From Saccharopolyspora erythraea (lineage in GTDB: Bacteria; Actinomycetota; Actinomycetes; Mycobacteriales; Pseudonocardiaceae): a stretch of 64,000 bases of DNA. Positions 43,383 through 51,500 of this stretch are shown piece after piece. A program made the translations under genes and the position numbers. The notes under the pieces are model-generated. The model saw nothing but the letters and a program-made list of their open reading frames with translations. It was not told the DNA's origin and ran no database searches. The DNA is taken from NCBI RefSeq assembly GCF_018141105.1, contig NZ_CP054839.1:744001-808000 (forward strand). Direction: 5' to 3'. Positions within the stretch are counted from its first letter, which is position 1. Each line of letters begins with the position of its first letter.

Positions 43383-44183
43383 ATGAGTACCGCCGCCGAA
43401 CGTTTCCGGGCGCTGCATCGCGCCGGCGACCCGCTGCTGCTGCCCAACGCCTGGGACTTCGCCTCCGCCGCCGCGCTGGCCGCCGCGGGCTTCCCCGCCG
43501 TCGCGACGACGAGCCTGGGGGTCGCCGCGGCCCACGGGCTGCCCGACGCCGAGGGCGCGGCGAAGTCCGAGACTCTCGCGCTCGCTCGCCGCCTGGTCCG
43601 GCTGCCGTGCCCGGTCACGGTGGACGCCGAAGCGGGCTTCGACGACCCGGTGGCGGTCGCGGTCGAGCTGGCGGAGGCGGGTGTGGCGGGCATCAACCTG
43701 GAGGACGGCCGGTCGGGCGGCCTGGCCGACCCCGCTGAGCAGGCCGCACTGCTGCGCGAGGTGAAGCGCCACACCCCGGAGCTGTTCCTCAACGCCCGGA
43801 TCGACACGCACTGGCTGCGCGAGCCGGACGTGCCCGGGATGCTGGACCGCGCCCGGCGTTACGAGGACGCCGGAGCCGACGGCGTCTTCGTGCCCGGGCT
43901 CACCGATCCCGACGACATCCGGACGCTGGTGGCATCGGTGGCGCTGCCCGTCAACGTCCTGTGCCCGCCGGCGGGCATCGGGAACCTCGCCGATCTCGGC
44001 GTGCGCCGGATCAGCACGGGTTCACTCCTTTACCGGACTGCCGTGCACATCGCGGTGAACACCGCGCGCGGGATCCTCGGCGGGCGGGCACCGCAGGGTG
44101 CCGTGGCAGGTTACGAGGAGTTCGAGGCGATGGTGCGCGACGCGCGGATGTCTCGCCGCGAGACGAATTCGACGGAATATTAA
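43383..44183 (+). CDS. Isocitrate lyase/phosphoenolpyruvate mutase-family protein
   Basis: TIM-barrel enzyme of the ICL/PEPM superfamily, 266 aa. Signatures: FRALHRAGDPLLLPNAWDFASAAALAAAGFPAVATTSLG, the Mg-binding TVDAEAGFDDPVAVA, the GINLEDGR Asp/Glu segment and NARIDTHWL. The K-K-C-G-H loop of true isocitrate lyases is missing, so it is more likely a C-C lyase or oxaloacetate-hydrolase-like member. No Shine-Dalgarno: ATG 43383 is 19 nt past operator copy 2 and appears leaderless. Regulated with the ArsR-type gene at 40605. Confidence 0.92.
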   Translation: MSTAAERFRALHRAGDPLLLPNAWDFASAAALAAAGFPAVATTSLGVAAAHGLPDAEGAAKSETLALARRLVRLPCPVTVDAEAGFDDPVAVAVELAEAGVAGINLEDGRSGGLADPAEQAALLREVKRHTPELFLNARIDTHWLREPDVPGMLDRARRYEDAGADGVFVPGLTDPDDIRTLVASVALPVNVLCPPAGIGNLADLGVRRISTGSLLYRTAVHIAVNTARGILGGRAPQGAVAGYEEFEAMVRDARMSRRETNSTEY

Positions 44184-44418
44184 CGATTAACCAAACGTCC
44201 AAAGTAGATTGATGTTGCCATCTTTGCCGATTTTCCTTAGTGTGCAACGAAGTTGTGCACATCTCATGTGAACGCGGGCACACCGGGATGGCTGCGAGTC
44301 ATTACGGTGATTCCCCGCCCCGGCCGCAACACCGGCGCACTTCCCGGCGATCTGTCGTTCGGGTCCTCGTTCCCACCCCTGAAGAGGGCCCGTTTTCCTG
44401 ACAAGAGGAGGAAGTACG
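44184..44418 (+). promoter_or_regulatory. AT-rich leader upstream of the SSI gene
   Basis: 235 bp, notably AT-rich at 44184-44265, containing an imperfect dyad GTGCAAC…GTTGTGCAC at 44242-44260, a likely promoter/operator zone. The ribosome site AGAGGAGGAAG lies just before the TTG start. Confidence 0.45.
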
Positions 44419-44820
44419 TTGAGGGCTGCAATCCGGCTCACCGGCCGCCTGGCCGTCGCAAGCATCGTGTTCGCCGTCGCGGCGCTGATCCCGCTCGGCG
44501 CGAACGCCGAGACCGGCCCGACGAAGGTGACCCTCACCGCCCAGCAGCTCGGCGCCCCGCTCAGCGTCGCCGTGCTCACCTGCGAGCCCAGCGGCGGTAC
44601 GCACCCGCGTGCCGAGGACGCGTGCGCCGCCATGTCGGCCACCGGCGGCCTGATCGAGGAGATGCCCGCCCAGAACCCGCACGCACTGTGCCCGCTGATC
44701 TGGCGTCCCGTCGGCGTCACCGCCACCGGGCTGTGGAACGGCAAGCCGATCGACTACGCGAAGACCTTCGCCAACGACTGCGTGATGCGTTCCCAGCTGG
44801 GAGTCGTCTTCGACTTCTGA
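44419..44820 (+). CDS. Subtilisin-inhibitor-like (SSI) protein
   Basis: Secreted protease inhibitor of 133 aa of the Streptomyces subtilisin inhibitor family (I16). Signal peptide 1-30 (cleavage at ANA). Four cysteines (55, 69, 91, 121) match the two SSI disulfides. The reactive loop reads C91-P-L-I-W-R-P, so by alignment with SSI (C-P-M-V-Y-D-P) P1 is Leu93 and P1' Ile94, suited to subtilisin/chymotrypsin-like proteases. The end GLWNGKPIDYAKTFANDC is diagnostic. Start is TTG with a strong AGAGGAGGAAG. Confidence 0.95.
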   Translation: MRAAIRLTGRLAVASIVFAVAALIPLGANAETGPTKVTLTAQQLGAPLSVAVLTCEPSGGTHPRAEDACAAMSATGGLIEEMPAQNPHALCPLIWRPVGVTATGLWNGKPIDYAKTFANDCVMRSQLGVVFDF

Positions 44821-44827
44821 TCGGGGG

Positions 44828-44862
44828 CCGCGGGCGGGCCGGCCGGTCCGGCCCGCCCGCGG
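44828..44862 (+). terminator. GC-rich terminator after the SSI gene
   Basis: CCGCGGGCGGGCCGG pairs perfectly with CCGGCCCGCCCGCGG over 15 bp, loop CCGGT, 7 bp past the stop; no T-run. Confidence 0.85.
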
Positions 44863-44936
44863 GCTGACGCATCACGGGAGCAGCGGCGTGCGATCGGCGT
44901 CCAGCCGATCCGTCAGGGACGAAAGGTCGGAAAAAG

Positions 44937-45341
44937 GTGGCGGAGGTGTTCGCCGGCTTCGGGGCCGGCCTGCTCGTCCTGGGGCTGGCGCCGGTCGCCA
45001 CGCTGCTGTTGGTGCGCCCGGAAGGGCTGCTGTTGCGCGAGGCAGCGCGCCTGGCGCCGGGCGTCGCGGGCCTGCTGACCGGGCTCGCGCGGGACAGCGG
45101 TGTGCCGCGGCTGGTCCGGCTGCGGCTCTGGCTGCTGCTGGCGTACCTGGCGATGCCCTTCGACCTGGGGCCGGACTTCGCCCCCGCGCTCGGTCTCGCC
45201 GACGACGCGGTGATCGTGGCGGTCGCGATGAGCGCGACGCTGCGCCGGGTCGGGTTCGACGCCGTCGAGCGCCACTGGCCGGACAGCCGCGAGTCGTTCG
45301 CGGTGCTGCGGCGGTTTGCGCCGTCCGCGGGCGCTGTCTGA
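44937..45341 (+). CDS. DUF1232 membrane protein
   Basis: Small membrane protein of 134 aa. An N-terminal helix (AGFGAGLLVLGLAPVATLLLV) precedes the DUF1232 motif VRLRLWLLLAYLAMPFDLGPDFAPALGLADDAVIVAVAM, in which the L-x-P-x-D-L-x-P-D-F core is intact. Function of the family is unknown. GTG start; ends 47 bp before the cyclophilin gene with no terminator, so co-transcription is possible. Confidence 0.85.
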   Translation: MAEVFAGFGAGLLVLGLAPVATLLLVRPEGLLLREAARLAPGVAGLLTGLARDSGVPRLVRLRLWLLLAYLAMPFDLGPDFAPALGLADDAVIVAVAMSATLRRVGFDAVERHWPDSRESFAVLRRFAPSAGAV

Positions 45342-45388
45342 TGCGTTCGCCGGTGTGGCGCGGGCGTGCGGGCGGCTAGGTTGACCCG

Positions 45389-46069
45389 ATGAGACCGCGC
45401 TGGCCCGTCGCTTTCCTCACCGCCCTGCTCACCGCCACGACGGTGGGCGTCGCTCACTCGCAGCCGACGCGGCAGCCGGAGCCGCAGGACCCGCCCCGGC
45501 ACGTGACGTGCGAGTTCATCCCGACGCCGGAGAACCCGGCCGCTCGGCCGGTCGACCCGCCGCGCCCGAGGGCCAAGGCCCGCGGCACGGTCGAGGTGAC
45601 CATCCGCACCAACCACGGTGACGTCGTGGCCGAGCTCGACCGCGCGAACGCGCCCTGCGCGGTGCACAACCTGGTGCACCTGGCCCGCCGCGACTTCTAC
45701 GACTCGTCCCGCTGCTGGCGGCTGACCAACTCGGAGCGGCTCGGCGTGCTGCAGTGCGGCGACATCTTCTCGGTGGAGAAGGGCGGTCCCGGCTACCGCT
45801 TCGCCGACGAGGTCACCGGCGCCGAGACCTACCCGCGCGGGACCATCGCCATGGGCAACCAGGGGCCGGACACCAACGGCAGCCAGTTCTTCGTCGTGCA
45901 CTCGCACGCCAACATCAAGCCCGCCTACACCGTGCTCGGCCGGGTCGTGGAGGGCATGGAGGTGCTCGACGCGATCGTCGCGGGCGGCATCATCCCCGGC
46001 GAGGGCGGCGAGCAGGACGGGGAACCGAAGCTGCCCGTGGAGATCCGGAACGTGAAGGTTCGCCGCTGA
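45389..46069 (+). CDS. Secreted cyclophilin-type peptidyl-prolyl isomerase
   Basis: Exported PPIase of 226 aa. A signal peptide (1-24, FLTALLTATTVGVAHS) and a Pro-rich linker lead to the cyclophilin fold: VTIRTNHGDVVAELDRANAP, FYDSSRCWRLTN, GGPGYRFADEVTG, the core GTIAMGNQGPDTNGSQFFVVHSHA and YTVLGRVVEGMEVLDAI. Bacterial-type short cyclophilins assist folding of extracytoplasmic proteins. Confidence 0.94.
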   Translation: MRPRWPVAFLTALLTATTVGVAHSQPTRQPEPQDPPRHVTCEFIPTPENPAARPVDPPRPRAKARGTVEVTIRTNHGDVVAELDRANAPCAVHNLVHLARRDFYDSSRCWRLTNSERLGVLQCGDIFSVEKGGPGYRFADEVTGAETYPRGTIAMGNQGPDTNGSQFFVVHSHANIKPAYTVLGRVVEGMEVLDAIVAGGIIPGEGGEQDGEPKLPVEIRNVKVRR

Positions 46070-46116
46070 CCGTGGCGCGCTCGGCTCGGCCTGTCAGCTC
46101 GGCGAAAGCTCCGGGT

Positions 46117-46145
46117 GGGCACCGCGATCCGTCAGTCCGGTGCCC
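46117..46145. terminator. Hairpin between convergent cyclophilin and SDR genes
   Basis: GGGCACCG (46117-46124) pairs with CGGTGCCC (46138-46145) across 13 nt, between the two stops at 46069 and 46156. Confidence 0.5.
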
Positions 46146-46155
46146 GCTCGGTCGT

Positions 46156-46911
46156 TCAGCTCAGGCGCAGCGCCCCGTCCAGCCGGATGACGTCGCCGTT
46201 GAGGTAGTCCTGGTCGACGATGGCCAGCACGAGCTTGGCGAAGTCCTCCGGCACGCCGATGCGCCGGGGCAGCGGGACCATGTCGGCCAGCATCCTTCGC
46301 AGGTCGCCGTCGGCCAGGCCGATCATGGGCGTGTCCATGACCCCCGGCGAGATCGTCAGCACACGGATCCCGTGCTCGGCGAGGTCGCGCGCGGCGGGCA
46401 GGGTCATGCCCACGATGCCGCCCTTGGAAGCCGAGTAGGCGATCTGGCCGGCCTGCCCCTCCAGCGCGGTGATCGATGCGGTGTTGATGACGACGCCGCG
46501 GGTGCCGTTATCGAGCGGTTCGGTCCTGGCCATGGCGGCCGAGGCCAGCCGCATGACGTTGAAGGTGCCCGCGAGGTTGACCGTGATGACCCGCAGGAAC
46601 TCGTTCCAGTCGTGCGGTAGACCGTCATCGGTGAGCACGCCACCCGCGGCGCCGACGGCGGCGCAGTTGACGACGATCCGCAGCGGCGAGCCGGGGTCGG
46701 TGGCGGCCTCCACTGCCGCCCGCACCGCCTCGGCGTCGGTCACGTCGGCGGCGAAGTGCCGGATGCCGGAGAAGTCCTCGGCTGCTTCGACGGCGTGTGG
46801 CAGGTCGACCGACACGACGTCGACCTTCGCCGACGCGAGGGCTCGGGCTGTGGCGAGACCGAGGCCCGAGGCCCCGCCGGTCACGAGTGCGGTTACGTCC
46901 GTGGTGTCCAT
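46156..46911 (-). CDS. Short-chain dehydrogenase (3-hydroxyacyl-CoA dehydrogenase type II-like)
   Basis: Classical SDR of 251 aa: ALVTGGASGLGLATARAL, NCAAVGAAGG, the catalytic VVINTASITALEGQAGQIAYSASKGG with Y-x-x-x-K and LTISPGVMDTPMI. The combination of G-A-S-G-L-G, the PLDNGTRGVVINTAS segment and the end RIGVPEDFAKLVLAIVDQDYLNGDVIRLDGALRL is that of type II 3-hydroxyacyl-CoA dehydrogenases. GGGGGAG lies upstream of ATG 46911. It diverges from the esterase-like gene at 47019. Confidence 0.92.
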   Translation of the reverse strand: MDTTDVTALVTGGASGLGLATARALASAKVDVVSVDLPHAVEAAEDFSGIRHFAADVTDAEAVRAAVEAATDPGSPLRIVVNCAAVGAAGGVLTDDGLPHDWNEFLRVITVNLAGTFNVMRLASAAMARTEPLDNGTRGVVINTASITALEGQAGQIAYSASKGGIVGMTLPAARDLAEHGIRVLTISPGVMDTPMIGLADGDLRRMLADMVPLPRRIGVPEDFAKLVLAIVDQDYLNGDVIRLDGALRLS

Positions 46912-47018
46912 GACAAACTCCCCCAGGAAAAGCGTGCAGACGACAACGTGGATCTCGTGCAAAAATTCGATCGCACAGCGATTTTCCGGAGAGTATCGCC
47001 GATTCGAATCGAGAGTCC

Positions 47019-48176
47019 ATGGCATACGGCCGTTCGAGTGCCGACCCGACAGCCCAACGGATTCTGGCGCACACCAGCGAAATCTCGACCCTCGACCCCG
47101 AGGGGCCGCTCGACGACCTGGAACCGCTGCGCGACCTGGTCGGCGACGCCCGCGTCGTGTCGATCGGGGAAAGCGCCCACTTCGTCCGGGAGTTCGCCCA
47201 GGCGCAACGCCGCGTACTCCGTTTCCTCTCCGAACGCTGCGGCTTCCGGGTGCTGTCGTTCGAACCCGACGCCCCTGAAGGCGTGCTCCTCGAACCAGGT
47301 GCGCACCCGACGCCGGGCGGGTGGGGCGGTGCGTCGCTGCTGCCTCCGCTCACCGCGGTCGCGGAGTACCTGCGCGAGGTCGATCCGGAACTGGTGCCGA
47401 TGGCGGAATCCGCGATCGGACTGGCCGAGCGCATCGCGACGGCGTCCCCCGCCTCGGCCGCCGCATCGTGGACGCGCATGGGAACCCCGGACAGCGACGC
47501 CCTGTCCGCCGCCCTCTCCAGGCTGCGCTTGCGGGTCCGTGCGCTGGAGCCGCTCTACCTCGAACGCGCCGACCGGCAGAGCTACGAGCCGGCGGTCCGG
47601 CGGCTGGAAGCGGCCCTGCACATCGACTACGTCTTCCGGGCCAACGCGGGACTCTTCGCAGGCACCGGGCTGCCAGGCGACCTCTCGCTCAACGACGACT
47701 TCCTGGCCGAGTCGGTCCGCTGGCACCTCGAACGCGCCGGCAGCGGTGGCCGCATCGCGCTGGCGGCGCACAACAATCACATCCAGAAGACACCGGTGGT
47801 CTTCGACGGTGAGCTGACACTGCTGCCGATGGGGCAGTACCTGCACCGAGCCCTCGGCGGCGACTACGTCGCCATCGCCGCCACGCACACGGGCAGCCGC
47901 ACTCCTGAGATAGAGCTGGACGACAGCAGCGACACCGGCTTCGCCGTCCGGGAGGTGGACCTGGCCGCACCGGAGGACGGCAGCATCGAGGCCGCGGCCG
48001 TCGCGGCGGGCATCGGCACCGGCTTCATCGACCTGCGCGCGAAAACCCCGGGCCTGGACCGGATCCGCTCCCAGAGCACCTGGATGCGGACGCCGCTGCG
48101 CGACGCCTTCGACGCCGTGCTCACCGTTCCCACCGCCACCGCGGAAGTCTCGACACCCCGTCCGGCGCGCGACTAA
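47019..48176 (+). CDS. Erythromycin-esterase-family hydrolase beside eryK
   Basis: Protein of 385 aa of the EreA/EreB-like erythromycin esterase superfamily. Key motifs: SIGESAHFVREF with Glu51 and His54, then LSFEPD with Glu82, 28 residues after His54 as between His46 and Glu74 of EreB, and AHNNHI (His251/His254). These are the residues assigned to catalysis in EreB, so hydrolysis of an ester or lactone is likely. It lies 60 bp upstream of eryK in the same direction, at the outer edge of the erythromycin cluster. Whether it acts on erythromycin, a shunt product or another ester is unknown. No signal peptide. Confidence 0.87.
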   Translation: MAYGRSSADPTAQRILAHTSEISTLDPEGPLDDLEPLRDLVGDARVVSIGESAHFVREFAQAQRRVLRFLSERCGFRVLSFEPDAPEGVLLEPGAHPTPGGWGGASLLPPLTAVAEYLREVDPELVPMAESAIGLAERIATASPASAAASWTRMGTPDSDALSAALSRLRLRVRALEPLYLERADRQSYEPAVRRLEAALHIDYVFRANAGLFAGTGLPGDLSLNDDFLAESVRWHLERAGSGGRIALAAHNNHIQKTPVVFDGELTLLPMGQYLHRALGGDYVAIAATHTGSRTPEIELDDSSDTGFAVREVDLAAPEDGSIEAAAVAAGIGTGFIDLRAKTPGLDRIRSQSTWMRTPLRDAFDAVLTVPTATAEVSTPRPARD

Positions 48177-48235
48177 GCTCAAGATCGCGACGCGTGTTCG
48201 CCGACGTGGAAACGACCTGCTGCGCGAGGAGAACG

Positions 48236-49429
48236 TTGACCACCATCGACGAAGTTCCCGGCATGGCCGACGAAACCGCACTCCTCGACTGGCTGGGCGC
48301 GATGCGCGAGAAGCAGCCGGTGTGGCAGGACCAGTACGGCGTGTGGCACGTCTTCCGCCACGCCGACGTCCAGACGGTGCTGCGCGACACCGCCACGTTC
48401 TCCTCCGACCCGAACCGCGTCATCGAGGGCGCGAGCCCGACGCCGGGCATGATCCACGAGATCGACCCGCCGGAGCACCGCGCCCTGCGCAAGGTCGTCA
48501 GCAGCGCCTTCACCCCGCGCACCATCTCCGACCTCGAACCCCGCATCCGCGAGGTCACCCGCTCGCTGCTGGCCGATGCCGGCGAGAGCTTCGACCTCGT
48601 CGACGTGCTCGCGTTCCCGCTGCCGGTCACGATCGTCGCGGAGTTGCTGGGGCTGCCGCAGATGGACCACGAGCAGTTCGGTGACTGGTCGGGCGCCCTG
48701 GTGGACATCCAGATGGACGACCCGACGGACCCGGCGCTGGCCGAGCGGATCGCGGACGTCCTCAACCCGCTCACCGCGTACCTGAAGGACCGCTGCGCCG
48801 AGCGCCGCGCCGATCCCGGCGACGACCTGATCTCCCGCCTGGTGCTGGCCGAGGTCGACGGGCGCGCGCTCGACGACGAGGAGGCGGCCAACTTCTCCAC
48901 CGCGCTGCTGCTGGCCGGCCACATCACCACGACCGTCCTACTCGGCAACATCGTGCGCACCCTCGACGAGCACCCGGCCCACTGGGACGCCGCCGCCGAG
49001 GACCCCGGCCGGATCCCGGCGATCGTCGAGGAGGTCCTGCGCTACCGGCCGCCGTTCCCGCAGATGCAGCGCACGACGACCAAGGCCACCGAGGTCGCGG
49101 GCGTGCCCATCCCGGCCGACGTCATGGTCAACACCTGGGTGCTCTCGGCCAACCGCGACTCCGACGCCCACGCCGACCCCGACCGGTTCGACCCGTCGCG
49201 CAAGTCCGGCGGCGCCGCACAGCTCTCCTTCGGCCACGGCGTGCACTTCTGCCTCGGCGCACCCCTGGCCCGGCTGGAGAACCGCGTGGCGCTGGAGGAG
49301 ATCATCGCCCGGTTCGGCAGGCTCGCGGTCGACCTCGACGACGAGCGCCTGCGCCACTTCGACCAGATCGTGCTCGGGACCCGTCACCTGCCGGTGCTGG
49401 CGGCCTCCTCGTCGAGGCAGTCGGCGTAG
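48236..49429 (+). CDS. eryK: Erythromycin C-12 hydroxylase, cytochrome P450 EryK
   Basis: P450 (CYP113A1 type) that hydroxylates C-12 of erythromycin D to give erythromycin C. 397 aa from TTG 48236, six nt after AGGAG; the reading could extend 14 residues upstream but the family start is TTIDEVPGMADE. I-helix AGHITT at 227-232, ExxR in EEVLRYRPPF, heme loop FGHGVHFCLG with Cys339. I recognise the sequence as very close to S. erythraea EryK. Its last 46 bp overlap the convergent end of eryBVII. Confidence 0.97.
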   Translation: MTTIDEVPGMADETALLDWLGAMREKQPVWQDQYGVWHVFRHADVQTVLRDTATFSSDPNRVIEGASPTPGMIHEIDPPEHRALRKVVSSAFTPRTISDLEPRIREVTRSLLADAGESFDLVDVLAFPLPVTIVAELLGLPQMDHEQFGDWSGALVDIQMDDPTDPALAERIADVLNPLTAYLKDRCAERRADPGDDLISRLVLAEVDGRALDDEEAANFSTALLLAGHITTTVLLGNIVRTLDEHPAHWDAAAEDPGRIPAIVEEVLRYRPPFPQMQRTTTKATEVAGVPIPADVMVNTWVLSANRDSDAHADPDRFDPSRKSGGAAQLSFGHGVHFCLGAPLARLENRVALEEIIARFGRLAVDLDDERLRHFDQIVLGTRHLPVLAASSSRQSA

Positions 49430-49986
49430 TCGGGCAGCATCCCGCGCTGCCGGGCGGTCTCCAGGTCCACGGCCACGGTGTCGCGGTCGGAGAGCACGAC
49501 TTCCAGGTCCTTCGGCCACGGCAGCCCCAGCGCGGGGTCGAACGGGTCGAGCGCCTGCTCGTACTCGGCCACGTACGGCGTGCTGACCAGGTACGACATC
49601 AGGGTGTCGTCCTCCAGCGCGAGGAAGGCGTGCGCGGTGCCCCTGGGGAAGTAGACCGCCCGGTAGTGCTCGGTGTTCATCTCCACCGCGTCCCACTTCC
49701 CGAACGTCGGCGAGCCCACCCGGATGTCGACGATGACGTCGAGCGCCCGGCCGCGCGCGCAGTAGACGTACTTGCACTGCCCCGGCGGCGTGGTCGTGAA
49801 GTGCAGCCCGCGCAGCACGCCCCGGGCGGAGATGATGTGGTTCATCTGGGCGACGGGGAACCGGTGGCCAACCGCTCCCACGAACGCCTCGTCCTGCAGC
49901 GGTGACACGAACAGCCCCCGCCGGTCCTGCTTCGGGTCGGGGGTGAACTCGAAACCGCCCGACACCGCCAGCTCACGTACTCGCAA
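49384..49986 (-). CDS. eryBVII: dTDP-4-keto-6-deoxyhexose epimerase EryBVII
   Basis: RmlC-type cupin epimerase, 200 aa, acting in dTDP-L-mycarose synthesis, where it sets the C-5 configuration. Catalytic residues visible by RmlC comparison: His62 in RGLHF, Lys72 in QCKYV and Tyr132 in SYLVSTPY; RGTAHAF is the family's conserved strand. TTG 49986 is used, with GGAG immediately before it, an unusually tight spacing. It is the last gene of the leftward sugar operon and starts 8 bp after eryCV. Confidence 0.96.
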   Translation of the reverse strand: MRVRELAVSGGFEFTPDPKQDRRGLFVSPLQDEAFVGAVGHRFPVAQMNHIISARGVLRGLHFTTTPPGQCKYVYCARGRALDVIVDIRVGSPTFGKWDAVEMNTEHYRAVYFPRGTAHAFLALEDDTLMSYLVSTPYVAEYEQALDPFDPALGLPWPKDLEVVLSDRDTVAVDLETARQRGMLPDYADCLDEEAASTGR

Positions 49987-49993
49987 CTCCGGT

Positions 49994-51463
49994 TCACCTT
50001 CCGCGCAGGAAGCCGCGGTGGTCCTCCCACCCGTCGGCGATGTCTCGTTCGAGCTGGTTGAGCCGTGCGGTCACCGACTGGTCGAAGCCGTCGAGGAAGT
50101 ACTCGTCGCCCGGACGGGGCTGCACGCCCTCGTTCTCCAGCACGAAGTTCTCCACCACCTCGCGCAGACTGGTCGACGGGGTGACCCGGCCCGCGATGTA
50201 GCGGGTGGCGCCCTCCAGCTCGGGGAAGCCCGCCTCGCGGTAGAGGTAGACGTCGCCGAGCAGGTCGATCTGCACCGCGACCTGGGGGTGCGCGGTGGGT
50301 CTCATCGTCTCCGGCCGGATGCGCAGCAGCTCGGCGTCCACGCCCCGCCGCAGGCTCTCCAGGGCGTAGCCCAGGTCGATGTGCATGCCCGGGGTCCGCT
50401 CGGCGGCGTAGTCGACGAACCGCACCAGGCCCTCGCGCAGCTCGGTGCGCTCGGACTCCGACAGCCGGCCGTCGTCGCGGCCGCTGTAGTCCTCGCGCAC
50501 CGTCACGAAGTCCAGCGGCCGTTGCGGGCTGGACTCGTTGAGCTCGGCGATGAAGTCCACGAGGTCGGTGAGCCGGTCGGCGCGGCCCGGCAGGATGATG
50601 TGGTTGAAGCCGAGCCGGATCGGCGCCTGCCGCTCGGCGCGCATCCGCAGGAAGCCCTGCAGGTTCTTCTTGACGCGTTCGAACGCGCCGCGCTTGCCGG
50701 TGGTCGTCTCGTACTCGTCGTTGTTCAGCCCGTAGAGGGACGTGCGGATCGCGCCCAGCTCCCACAGCCCGGGCTGGCGGTTCAGCGTCTGCTCGGTGAG
50801 GGCGAAGGCGTTGGTGTAGACGGTGAGGTCGAATCCGCGCCCGGCGGCGTGCGACACCAGCTCGCCGAGGCCGGGGTTGGTCAGCGGTTCGAGCCCGCCG
50901 GACATGTACATCGCCTTCGGGTTGTCCGTCGGCACCTCGTCGATGATCGCGGCCAGCGTCTCGTTGCCCGTCGGCACCGAGGCCGCCTCGTAGCGGGCAC
51001 CGGTCACCCGAACGCAGAAGTGGCAGCGGAACATGCACGTCGGACCGGGGTACAGGCCCACGCTGTAGGGGAAGGCCGGCTTGCGGTAGACCGCCGCGTC
51101 CAGGGCGCCGGCGGCGTCCAGCGGCTTGATCGTGTTGGACCAGTACTTGCCCGCCGGGCCGTGCTCCACCGCGGTGCCCAGATCCGGGATGCGGCCGAAC
51201 ATGTCGAGCAGGTGGGCGAACTCCGCGCGGTCCAGACCCAGCCGCGCACGGCTCTGCTCCAGAGGCGTGAACGGGTGCGCCCCGTAGTGCGCTGCGAGGT
51301 CGGCGAGCCGGGCGGCCTGCACGTCGGCGGTGTCGGCGCCGGCGCCGGTGACGCGGGAGACCTCCGAGCTCAGCGCCCGCACGACCGCCCGCCGGTCGAC
51401 GTCCGGGCGCGCCGCGTCGGCGACCCCCGCTTCCTGGGCGGTTGCCGTACGAGTGGTGTTCAT
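49994..51463 (-). CDS. eryCV: Radical SAM deaminase EryCV (desosamine pathway)
   Basis: Radical S-adenosylmethionine enzyme of 489 aa, equivalent to DesII: it removes the 4-amino group of dTDP-4-amino-4,6-dideoxyglucose to give the 3-keto sugar in dTDP-D-desosamine synthesis. The [4Fe-4S] ligands are Cys143, Cys147 and Cys150 in C-M-F-R-C-H-F-C, with the SAM-binding GGLEPL loop after it. A helical N-terminal domain of about 110 residues precedes the barrel. ATG 51463, 37 bp after eryCIV. Confidence 0.97.
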   Translation of the reverse strand: MNTTRTATAQEAGVADAARPDVDRRAVVRALSSEVSRVTGAGADTADVQAARLADLAAHYGAHPFTPLEQSRARLGLDRAEFAHLLDMFGRIPDLGTAVEHGPAGKYWSNTIKPLDAAGALDAAVYRKPAFPYSVGLYPGPTCMFRCHFCVRVTGARYEAASVPTGNETLAAIIDEVPTDNPKAMYMSGGLEPLTNPGLGELVSHAAGRGFDLTVYTNAFALTEQTLNRQPGLWELGAIRTSLYGLNNDEYETTTGKRGAFERVKKNLQGFLRMRAERQAPIRLGFNHIILPGRADRLTDLVDFIAELNESSPQRPLDFVTVREDYSGRDDGRLSESERTELREGLVRFVDYAAERTPGMHIDLGYALESLRRGVDAELLRIRPETMRPTAHPQVAVQIDLLGDVYLYREAGFPELEGATRYIAGRVTPSTSLREVVENFVLENEGVQPRPGDEYFLDGFDQSVTARLNQLERDIADGWEDHRGFLRGR

Positions 51464-51500
51464 TGGGGAGCGAACCTCCTGGCACTTGTGGCGCAGGTCG

